Part shown: one piece after another, positions 5,470-10,107 of the stretch | How positions within the stretch are numbered: the stretch's first letter is position 1 | Layout: each line of letters starts with the position of its first letter | From: Conchiformibius kuhniae DSM 17694 | Lineage (GTDB): Bacteria; Pseudomonadota; Gammaproteobacteria; Burkholderiales; Neisseriaceae | Assembly: GCF_000428785.1 (NCBI RefSeq) | Contig: NZ_AUAP01000041.1 | Location: 1 to 10,107, forward strand | Direction: 5' to 3' | Length of the DNA: 10,107 bases | Made by a program: the position numbers and the translations under genes | Notes under the pieces: generated by a model | What the model was told of the DNA's origin: nothing | The model's database searches: none | Seen by the model: only the letters and a program-made list of their open reading frames with translations

Positions 5470-5937
5470 ATGGCTTACGAACTGATTAAACCGAAAAAAA
5501 TTACACTGGAAAAATTGGTGTCGTCCTTTCAAAAAGCGTTGATTCACATTCACGCAATCAACAGAAAAAATCAATTCTTGATTATTGGATTAAACGATAA
5601 CAAAATCATCGTTCAAATCTTATCCGAAAAAAAATTTCTATCCATTTTCATCGTTAACGGCATCAAAATCAAAAATATCGATAAATCTATGGAAAACGCT
5701 TTTTTCAAGAAAATTAATCAAGTACAACGAGAATTTTTGGTGACCAAATTTTATGCGGAATTTTGTACAAACGGAAAAAACAAAAGGTTGGTTCTCTTTC
5801 ATTCACATGAAAAGAAATACGATTGTGGCTTAAACATGGCGGAACTCATTGATGATGTCCGCGACCTTGCCAAAATCAATCATGTTGCCATGGGCAGGTT
5901 GGTCAATTACCTCCACCATCGCAACATTTTATTGTGA
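5470..5937 (+). CDS. AT-rich gene of unknown function paired with the XRE regulator (155 aa)
   Basis: I do not recognise a family. The gene is roughly one-third G+C by eye, far below its neighbours, and rich in Lys, Ile, Asn and Phe codons, which suggests horizontal acquisition. The protein is soluble-looking and basic, with no signal peptide or clear membrane span. It seems to alternate strands (FLIIGLNDNKIIVQIL at about 36-51; FLSIFIVNGIKI at about 56-67) and helices, with a C-terminal helical part (ELIDDVRDLAKINHVAMGRLVNYLHH). His/Asp/Cys residues are scattered (HSHEKKYDCGLN, 114-125), but no established catalytic motif is visible. It has its own promoter overlapped by the palindrome, and its own terminator (5943-5989), so it forms a single-gene unit with the divergent regulator. 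A toxin, anti-phage protein or restriction remnant is possible; nothing in the sequence decides it. Confidence 0.8.
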   Translation: MAYELIKPKKITLEKLVSSFQKALIHIHAINRKNQFLIIGLNDNKIIVQILSEKKFLSIFIVNGIKIKNIDKSMENAFFKKINQVQREFLVTKFYAEFCTNGKNKRLVLFHSHEKKYDCGLNMAELIDDVRDLAKINHVAMGRLVNYLHHRNILL

Positions 5938-5942
5938 ATAAT

Positions 5943-5989
5943 AAAAATCACCTGTTGCATTGTTTTCCAACAATCAACAGGTGATTTTT
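5943..5989. terminator. Long bidirectional intrinsic terminator between the AT-rich gene and rplS
   Basis: A 15-bp perfect stem (5943-5957 with 5975-5989; core TCACCTGTTG/CAACAGGTGA) continues after one bulged C (5958) into a second perfect 6-bp stem ATTGTT/AACAAT around a TTCC loop (5965-5968). A's lead in and T's follow, so it works in both directions. It would end both the rightward gene and the leftward rpsP-rplS operon. Confidence 0.9.
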
Positions 5990-6006
5990 TAACCCAAGAT
6001 AAAAAA

Positions 6007-6375
6007 TCAGTCTTTTTTGCGGGCGGGCAGTTTTTCTTTGATGCGTGCCGCCTTGCCGGTCAAGCCGCGCAAGTAGTACAGCTTGGCGCGGCGCACGTCG
6101 CCACGACGTTTCACTTCAATTTTTTCCACACGCGGCGAGTAAAGCGGGAAAGTACGCTCCACGCCCTCGCCGCTTGAAATTTTGCGCACGATAAAGCTGC
6201 TGTTCAAGCCGCGATTGCGCTTGGCAATCACCACGCCTTCATAGGCTTGCAGACGGGTGCGGTTGCCCTCCACCACGCGCGCCCACACCACTACGGTGTC
6301 GCCCGGCGCGAAAGCGGGGATTTCTTTGCCCAAGCGGGCGATTTCTTCTTGCTCAAGTTGTTGAATCAAATTCAT
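6007..6375 (-). CDS. rplS: 50S ribosomal protein L19
   Basis: Ribosomal large-subunit protein at the 30S-50S interface. From ATG 6375 the protein is 122 residues, the expected size. Family segments visible: MNLIQQLEQEEI at the N-terminus, FAPGDTVVVWARVVEGNRTRLQ, YEGVVIAKRNRGLNSSFIVRKIS, GVERTFPLYSPRVEKIEV, and RRAKLYYLRGLTGKAARIKE with a basic tail. The open frame extends upstream to 6537 but that part is a shadow of trmD. The start is fixed by homology and by AAGGAAA seven bases before the ATG. Its first 23 bases overlap the end of trmD. Last gene of the rpsP-rimM-trmD-rplS operon. Confidence 0.97.
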   Translation of the reverse strand: MNLIQQLEQEEIARLGKEIPAFAPGDTVVVWARVVEGNRTRLQAYEGVVIAKRNRGLNSSFIVRKISSGEGVERTFPLYSPRVEKIEVKRRGDVRRAKLYYLRGLTGKAARIKEKLPARKKD

Positions 6376-7138
6376 TTCGGTTTTCCTTAATATGATATGG
6401 ATTTGCCTGTTCCTTTTGGATTTTGTCCAAAAGACGGGCTTCCTGTGGGGTAAACGCGCGGCCGTCCAGCAATTCGGGACGGCGCGACAAGGTGCGCCGC
6501 AGCGACTGTTCCAGCCGCCATTCGGCAATTTTGGCATGATTGCCCGACAACAAAACTTCGGGAACGCTCATGCCGCAAAACTCGGCGGGGCGGGTGTAAT
6601 GCGGACAATCCAGCAAACCGTCCGCAAACGAATCCTGTTCGGCGGAACGGCTGTCGCCCAACACGCCGGGCAGCAGCCGCAACACCGCGTCCATCAGCAT
6701 CATCGCGGGCAGCTCGCCGCCGGAAACGACAAAATCGCCAACGGAAATTTCTTCGTCCACTTGGCTTTGCAACACGCGCTCGTCCACGCCCTCATAGCGT
6801 CCGCACAATAAAATCAAGTTGTTGTACTGCGCCAGTTGCGCGGTGCGCCTGTGCGTGAGCGGCGCACCCTGCGGGCTTAAATACACCGCGCGGCTGCCGC
6901 CGTTACAGCGTTCGCGGGCAAATTGCAAGGCTGCCTGAAGCGGCTCTGCCATCATAATCATGCCCGGCCCGCCGCCAAACGGACGGTCGTCAATATAGCC
7001 CAAACGGTTGTCGGCGAAACGGCGCGGATTGACGGCTTCAAACCGCCACAAACCCTGTTGCAGCGCCCGTCCGCTCACGCCGTGTCCGGTGATGGCGGCA
7101 AACATTTCGGGAAACAGAGTAACTGCCTGAAAAAACAT
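6353..7138 (-). CDS. trmD: tRNA (guanine-37-N1)-methyltransferase
   Basis: SPOUT-class enzyme methylating G37 next to the anticodon with S-adenosylmethionine, preventing +1 frameshifting. From ATG 7138 the protein is 261 residues. Trefoil-knot and SAM-site motifs: LSPQG (87-91), CGRYEGVDER (112-121), EISVGDFVVSGGELPAMM (130-147), Arg154 and general base Asp169 in EQDSF, and EWRLEQSLRRT (206-216). The substrate-loop pattern DNRLGYIDDRPFGGGPGM (43-60) is intact. ATG 7138 shares one base with the rimM stop (TGATG); six upstream codons in frame are ignored. The C-terminus runs about 15-18 residues past the usual end (ANPYHIKENRNEFDSTT), crossing the rplS ribosome site and first codons, as if an earlier stop had been lost. 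An AG-simDUS copy lies in the coding region (6928-6939). Confidence 0.96.
   Translation of the reverse strand: MFFQAVTLFPEMFAAITGHGVSGRALQQGLWRFEAVNPRRFADNRLGYIDDRPFGGGPGMIMMAEPLQAALQFARERCNGGSRAVYLSPQGAPLTHRRTAQLAQYNNLILLCGRYEGVDERVLQSQVDEEISVGDFVVSGGELPAMMLMDAVLRLLPGVLGDSRSAEQDSFADGLLDCPHYTRPAEFCGMSVPEVLLSGNHAKIAEWRLEQSLRRTLSRRPELLDGRAFTPQEARLLDKIQKEQANPYHIKENRNEFDSTT
6928..6939 (+). repeat. DNA uptake sequence (AG-simDUS) inside trmD
   Basis: An exact AGGCTGCCTGAA on the plus strand. It reads through the trmD frame as FRQP-like codons without disturbing it (minus-strand TTCAGGCAGCCT encodes LQAAL context). Copies in this dialect mark DNA for uptake by related competent Neisseriaceae. Confidence 0.8.
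7120..7131 (+). repeat. Degenerate uptake-sequence copy at the trmD start
   Basis: TAACTGCCTGAA keeps the nine-base core CTGCCTGAA but differs in the first three bases. It overlaps codons for the first residues of TrmD. It may be a decayed copy or chance. Confidence 0.35.
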
Positions 7139-7644
7139 CAGTAGTCCACGCCCCAATCGGCGGTAATCACGCGGTTTGCGCCGTCCACCTCGTCAATATA
7201 ATGGGAAACGAAGGGAATCAGTTTTTGTCCGAAACCGCCTTCTATAACCAGCACATCGTGTGCGCCCGTGTCCATCAGATTGACCACCTTGCCCAAATCC
7301 GCGCCCTCGCGGTTTTGAACCGTCATGCCGACCAAATCCGCCCAATAATATTCGTCTTCTGCGGCAGGCGCGAAATCGGCGCGGGCGATTTCAACGGTAT
7401 AGCCGCGCAACAAAGCGGCGGCATCGCGGTCGTCAATGCCGACAAATTTCACTTGCAATTCATCGCCCGCCACTTTGCCGCTTTCCAGCGCAAGGGTGCG
7501 GACATCGCGGTCGCGGCGCAAACGCCATTCGGGGTAGTCCAACAGGCTGTCGGTGTATTCGGTGTCGGCCTTGACTTTCAGCCAGCCTTTGATGCCAAAC
7601 GCGCCTTTCACATAGCCCATCGCCACCCAGTTTTGCGCGTCCAT
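7138..7644 (-). CDS. rimM: Ribosome maturation factor for the 16S rRNA 3' domain
   Basis: Assembly factor that binds S19 in the 30S head and aids late 16S processing; cytosolic. The 168-residue length is normal. An N-terminal RimM beta-barrel (WVAMGYVKGAFGIKGWLKVK, 6-25) is followed by the PRC-barrel domain, with EYYWADLVGMTVQNREGADLG (about 99-118), TGAHDVLVIEGG, and LIPFVSHYIDEVDGANRVITADW near the end. The family usually has ERLIPFV or similar, here GQKLIPFV. ATG 7644 shares one base with the rpsP stop (TAATG) and its own TGA shares one base with the trmD start. Stop/start fusion at both ends points to strict translational coupling, as in the conserved order of this operon across bacteria. 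Confidence 0.96.
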   Translation of the reverse strand: MDAQNWVAMGYVKGAFGIKGWLKVKADTEYTDSLLDYPEWRLRRDRDVRTLALESGKVAGDELQVKFVGIDDRDAAALLRGYTVEIARADFAPAAEDEYYWADLVGMTVQNREGADLGKVVNLMDTGAHDVLVIEGGFGQKLIPFVSHYIDEVDGANRVITADWGVDY

Positions 7645-7889
7645 TAAGCGGCAGCTTGACCTTTAAGCAGCTTGGCAACGGCATCGCTCAACTGTGCGCC
7701 CTGACCAATCCAATGGTTCAGGCGGTCGTTGTGCAGACGCACGCGCTCTTGTTTTTCGTTGGCAACGGGGTTGTAAAAGCCCACGCGCTCAATGAAACGG
7801 CCGTCGCGGCGGGCGCGGCTGTCGGCTACGATGATGTTGTAAAAAGGACGTTTTTTGGAGCCGCCACGGGCCAAACGGATAACTACCAT
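7644..7889 (-). CDS. rpsP: 30S ribosomal protein S16
   Basis: Small-subunit assembly protein, 81 residues. The N-terminus MVVIRLARGGSKKRPFYNIIVADSR, then RDGRFIERVGFYNP and a C-terminal helix ending LLKGQAAA are diagnostic. Ribosome site GAGGAA lies about nine bases before the ATG. First gene of the rpsP-rimM-trmD-rplS operon, and the stop overlaps the rimM start by one base. The promoter is seen at 7935-7964. Confidence 0.97.
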   Translation of the reverse strand: MVVIRLARGGSKKRPFYNIIVADSRARRDGRFIERVGFYNPVANEKQERVRLHNDRLNHWIGQGAQLSDAVAKLLKGQAAA

Positions 7890-7934
7890 GTGTTTTGTTC
7901 CTCAATCGGGAAGTGAGTGGATATAAAACCGTTT

Positions 7935-7964
7935 ATTTTAGTATGGTTTGGCGGAGTTGGGCAA
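7935..7964 (-). promoter_or_regulatory. Promoter of the rpsP operon
   Basis: On the minus strand TTGCCC (7959-7964), an 18-base spacer, then TAAAAT (7935-7940). The transcript would begin about 40 bases before the rpsP ATG. Its -35 nearly touches the likely -35 of the divergent alr promoter. Confidence 0.6.
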
Positions 7965-7967
7965 GTG

Positions 7968-7996
7968 TTTTTTCGCGGTTTATCAAGGGGTATAAT
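7968..7996 (+). promoter_or_regulatory. Promoter of alr
   Basis: A perfect TATAAT (7991-7996) precedes alr by 39 bases. The -35 position (7968-7973) is only a T run, so activity would depend mostly on the -10. It is back to back with the rpsP promoter. Confidence 0.5.
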
Positions 7997-8013
7997 GCGC
8001 GTTTTCAATGTTC

Positions 8014-8025
8014 AGGCTGCCTGAA
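8014..8025 (+). repeat. DNA uptake sequence (AG-simDUS) in the alr leader
   Basis: Exact AGGCTGCCTGAA within the near-palindrome TTCAGGC-T-GCCTGAA (8011-8025). It lies between the alr -10 box and start codon, and its last two bases run into the AAAGGA ribosome site (8024-8029). Confidence 0.85.
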
Positions 8026-8035
8026 AGGAACACCG

Positions 8036-9088
8036 ATGCGCCCCTTGCTGTGCGAAATCCGCTTGCACCACTTGCGTGAAAACTACCGATTTTTAAAAGA
8101 CTTGCACGGCGGCAAACTGCTGGCGGTGGTCAAAGCCGATGCCTACGGACACGGCGCGGTGCGCTGCGCCCGCGCTTTGGACGACATCGCGGACGGTTTT
8201 GCCGTTGCCATGTTGGAAGAAGCGGTTTTGTTGCGCGAAAACGGTATCTGCAAACCGATTGTGCTGCTGGAGGGCGTGTTTGACGCGGCGGAATACGCGC
8301 AGGTGGAGCGGCTGGATTTATGGCCGGTGATTCACCATCAGGCGCAGTTGGAAGCGTTTTTGGCGCACGATTGGCACAAGCCGTTGAAAGTTTGGTTAAA
8401 AATGGATAGCGGCATGCACCGCGCCGGTTTTTTTCCGCACAACTACGCCGCCGCCCACGCCGCTTTGCGGCAAAGCCCGCATGTAGCAGACATCGTGAAA
8501 ATGAGCCACTTTGCCTGTGCGGACGAAACCGACCGCGCCATGACCGAATTACAAACCGAAACCTTTGATTTGGCTTGCGAAGGCTTGGGCGGCGAAAGCA
8601 GCTTGGCAAACTCGGCGGCGATATTAGACTATCCCCCCGCCCGCCGCGACTGGGGACGGGCGGGTTTGGCGTTGTACGGCATTTCGCCGTTTGGCGGACA
8701 CGATGCGCGGTTGAAGCCGGTGATGCGCTTAAGTACGCAAGTGTTTGCGGAACGGGTGTTGCAACCGCACGAACCGGTCGGCTACGGCGCGACTTTTTAC
8801 ACCAAACGCTCCAGCCGCATCGGGCTGATTGCCTGCGGCTATGCGGACGGCTACCCGCGCCGCGCCGGAACGGATACGCCGATTATCGTAAACAACACGC
8901 GTAGCCGTGTGGTCGGGCGCGTGTCTATGGACATGATGACGGTGGAACTGGGCAACGGAGGCGTCGGCAGCGAAGTGGAATTGTTCGGCGACAGCGTGCA
9001 TGTAAACGAAATCGCGGCGGCGGCGGGGACGTTGGCGTATGAAATCGTTTGCAACATCAAGCGGGCAAAGCGGGTTTATACGGAATAA
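8036..9088 (+). CDS. alr: Alanine racemase
   Basis: PLP enzyme interconverting L- and D-alanine to supply D-Ala for peptidoglycan; cytosolic. The 350-residue length is typical. The PLP lysine is Lys33 in VVKADAYGHG. MDSGMHRAGF (123-132), NSAAIL (192-197) and WGRAGLALYG (206-215, with the PLP-contacting Arg208) follow. The catalytic base on the opposite face is Tyr269 in CGYADGYPR, and GRVSMDMMTVEL (294-305) is the C-terminal domain signature. An open frame reaches back to 7895, but ATG 8036 matches the family start and has AAAGGA seven bases upstream. It diverges from rpsP and converges on the hydrolase gene, with an uptake-sequence hairpin between. Confidence 0.96.
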   Translation: MRPLLCEIRLHHLRENYRFLKDLHGGKLLAVVKADAYGHGAVRCARALDDIADGFAVAMLEEAVLLRENGICKPIVLLEGVFDAAEYAQVERLDLWPVIHHQAQLEAFLAHDWHKPLKVWLKMDSGMHRAGFFPHNYAAAHAALRQSPHVADIVKMSHFACADETDRAMTELQTETFDLACEGLGGESSLANSAAILDYPPARRDWGRAGLALYGISPFGGHDARLKPVMRLSTQVFAERVLQPHEPVGYGATFYTKRSSRIGLIACGYADGYPRRAGTDTPIIVNNTRSRVVGRVSMDMMTVELGNGGVGSEVELFGDSVHVNEIAAAAGTLAYEIVCNIKRAKRVYTE

Positions 9089-9128
9089 GTTTTCAGGCAG
9101 CCTGAAAACCAATTTCGGGCTGCCTGAA
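9089..9128. terminator. Inverted uptake-sequence pair acting as probable terminator for alr
   Basis: The stem TTCAGGCAGCC (9092-9102) pairs perfectly with GGCTGCCTGAA (9118-9128) around a 15-base loop. It contains a minus-strand AG-simDUS (9092-9103), which read on the plus strand at 9095-9106 is also the AG-kingDUS form AGGCAGCCTGAA, and a plus-strand copy with one mismatch (9117-9128). It begins right after the alr stop and ends two bases before the stop of the convergent hydrolase. Inverted uptake sequences often serve as terminators in Neisseria; there is no T run, so efficiency is uncertain. Confidence 0.65.
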
Positions 9129-9130
9129 CC

Positions 9131-9778
9131 TTATCCGCGCACATACGGATTATGCTGTTTTTCGTAACCGATGGTGGTCGTATCGCGATGCCCCGGCAAC
9201 ACGCGCACATCATCGGGCAACACATACAATTTATTGCGGATATTGTCCAACAAACCCTGCGGATCGCTGCGCGGAAAATCGGTGCGCCCCACGCTTTCCT
9301 TAAACAGCGTATCGCCTGCAATCAACAGCTTTTCCGATGGGCAATAAAAGACGATGTGTCCGGGCGTATGTCCGAAAATATGCAAGACATCAAATACATA
9401 TTCGCCTAGAAATACCTGTTCGCCCTCTTCCAGCCAACGGGTCGGCACAAATGCGGGCGAAAAATCAAAACCGTGTTTGGCATAAGCGGTGGTGGTTTCA
9501 GGCAGACTTTCCAATAAAAACAAATCCTCACGATGCGGGCCCAGCACCGGCACATCGGCCAATTTCAGCAATTCCACCACCCCGCCCGTGTGGTCAAGAT
9601 GACCGTGTGTCAGCCAAATTTCCTTCAGCCGCAAGCCCAGCTCCTGAAGTTGCGCCCACAAAAGCGGCACATCGCCACCCACATCCACCAGCACCGCTTC
9701 GCGGCTGGCATCGTCCCACAACAAAGTGGCGTTTTGCTCGTAAGGCGTTACGGGAATAATTTTAATCTTTAAAGACAT
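9131..9778 (-). CDS. MBL-fold metallo-hydrolase, YcbL/glyoxalase II-like
   Basis: Metallo-beta-lactamase-fold hydrolase, probably cytosolic, in the short glyoxalase-II-like (YcbL) group that hydrolyses thioesters such as S-lactoylglutathione or related compounds. The substrate is not readable here. At 215 residues it lacks the extra C-terminal helical domain of full glyoxalase II. Metal ligands: THGHLDH (57-63), His in GHTPGH (136-141), Asp156 in GDTLF, His197 in LPGH. The FPRSDPQGLLDNIRNKLYVLPDD segment is typical of YcbL proteins. TGGAG seven bases before ATG 9778 supports the start. It is read in the same direction as the rRNA operon and begins only 26 bases after the rRNA terminator, with no convincing promoter of its own in between. 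A weak uptake-sequence relic lies inside (9497-9508). Confidence 0.9.
   Translation of the reverse strand: MSLKIKIIPVTPYEQNATLLWDDASREAVLVDVGGDVPLLWAQLQELGLRLKEIWLTHGHLDHTGGVVELLKLADVPVLGPHREDLFLLESLPETTTAYAKHGFDFSPAFVPTRWLEEGEQVFLGEYVFDVLHIFGHTPGHIVFYCPSEKLLIAGDTLFKESVGRTDFPRSDPQGLLDNIRNKLYVLPDDVRVLPGHRDTTTIGYEKQHNPYVRG
9497..9508 (-). repeat. Degenerate uptake-sequence copy inside the hydrolase gene
   Basis: Minus-strand AGTCTGCCTGAA differs from AG-simDUS at two of the first three bases; the nine-base core CTGCCTGAA is intact. Confidence 0.4.
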
Positions 9779-9804
9779 CGATTTGCTCCATTATCATCAT
9801 AATT

Positions 9805-9832
9805 AAACCCCCCTGAAACATCAGGGGGGTTT
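9805..9832 (-). terminator. Intrinsic terminator of the rRNA operon
   Basis: AAACCCCCCTGA and TCAGGGGGGTTT form a perfect 12-bp, very GC-rich stem with a 4-base loop, about 10 bases past the 3' end of 5S on the minus strand. The downstream side is TTTAATTAT. The stem is symmetric, but no plus-strand gene feeds into it. Confidence 0.9.
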
Positions 9833-9841
9833 ATGAATAAT

Positions 9842-9955
9842 TGTTTGGCGGTTCCCTACTTTCGCACGGGAATCCGTACTATCATCGGCGCAACTGCGTT
9901 TCACTGTCCTGTTCGGGAAGGGAAGGAGTGGTACCGCAGCGCTGTTGCCGCCAAA
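9842..9955 (-). rRNA. rrf: 5S ribosomal RNA
   Basis: About 114 bases. The ends pair as helix I (TTTGGCGG at 9948-9955 with CCGCCAAA at 9844-9851). Conserved internal blocks are recognisable: CCTTCCC, then CCCGAACAGG, GTGAAACGC, GCGCCGATGATAGT, and GTGCGAAAGTAGG. The exact ends are uncertain by a few bases. It lies about 90 bases downstream of the 23S 3' end, with no tRNA between. Confidence 0.93.
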
Positions 9956-10044
9956 CGTAAAGGTGAGATTGGAAGCCGTTTTTGGTGATGTTTTGTTGTT
10001 CACAAACTGTTTTTATTTGGTACGTTTTAAAGTACTTCAAATGA

Positions 10045-10107
10045 TAGAGTCAAGCCGCACGGGCAATTAGTACAGGTTAGCTTCACACATTGCTGTGCTT
10101 CCACACC
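10045..10107 (-). rRNA. rrl: 23S ribosomal RNA, 3' end (partial)
   Basis: The minus strand reads GTGTGGAAGCACAGCAATG, then AAGCTAACCTGTACTAATTGCC and GTGCGGCTTGACTCT, matching the universally conserved 3' end of bacterial 23S rRNA (E. coli AGCTAACCGGTACTAAT, then GGCTTAACCTT). The gene enters from the right edge. The mature 3' end near 10045 is estimated by alignment to E. coli from memory. The 9956-10044 spacer shows no tRNA or other gene. Confidence 0.9.

Noticed and set aside
5152..5937. A complete restriction-modification or type II toxin-antitoxin system
   Set aside because: The regulator resembles controller proteins, but no methylase, nuclease or known toxin motif is visible. The genes are divergent rather than in one operon, so I leave the function open.
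9821..10003. A 60-codon minus-strand frame
   Set aside because: It lies over the 5S rRNA gene and terminator, so it is not a protein gene.
9956..10044. A tRNA gene in the 23S-5S spacer
   Set aside because: The 90-base AT-rich spacer shows no cloverleaf, no TTCGAATC-type T-loop and no CCA end.
1..10107. A CRISPR array
   Set aside because: No set of three or more regularly spaced direct repeats of 23-40 bases was found. The only repeats are the inverted-end elements, dRS3 palindromes and uptake sequences.

Overview
The window looks like a chromosomal segment from a member of the Neisseriaceae. Four things support this. The proteins (IspD, DnaQ, TrpG, TrmD, RimM, Alr) look betaproteobacterial. 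There are copies of the 12-mer AGGCTGCCTGAA, the DNA-uptake-sequence dialect called AG-simDUS, known from Simonsiella, Alysiella and Conchiformibius. There is an exact dRS3-type palindrome (ATTCCC-N8-GGGAAT), a repeat type known from Neisseria. An rRNA operon end also carries a matching 5S and 23S 3' end. Most genes are fairly GC-rich, which makes a Conchiformibius-like organism my best guess. The genus is an inference, not a sequence match.

Layout. Positions 1-445 (-) hold the N-terminus of a probable large Ig-like-repeat, type-I-secreted surface protein that runs off the left edge. Positions 736-3314 (-) hold a same-strand cluster in the transcription order NlpC/P60 cell-wall peptidase, a 70-aa conserved-looking unknown, dnaQ, ispD. 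dnaQ and ispD overlap by ATGA. trpG (+, 3554-4138) diverges from the peptidase gene. A Cof-type HAD phosphatase (-, 4299-5108) converges on trpG. A small XRE-family regulator (-, 5152-5376) lies just upstream of the HAD gene and diverges from an AT-rich unknown gene (+, 5470-5937), with a 16-bp perfect palindrome sitting on the unknown gene's -10 box. A long bidirectional terminator then separates it from the ribosomal/tRNA-modification operon rpsP-rimM-trmD-rplS (-, 7889-6007), whose first three genes are joined by one-base stop/start overlaps. alr (+, 8036-9088) diverges from that operon. A YcbL-type metallo-beta-lactamase-fold hydrolase (-, 9131-9778) lies just downstream of an rRNA operon whose 5S gene and 23S 3' end fill the right edge.

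Three non-coding elements (522-717, 2193-2366, 4138-4245) share GGGYGTGTCATCA-like inverted ends and internal ATTCCCGC/GCGGGAAT-type hairpins. They resemble a small non-autonomous element family. Each sits just after, or touching, a stop codon (ispD, the 70-aa gene, trpG).

Most of the window is housekeeping: isoprenoid precursor synthesis, replication proofreading, tryptophan/folate amidotransferase, ribosome maturation, D-alanine supply and peptidoglycan turnover. The parts that may be less well described are the XRE/AT-rich gene pair at 5152-5937, the stop-codon-associated repeat family, and the truncated adhesin at the left edge.
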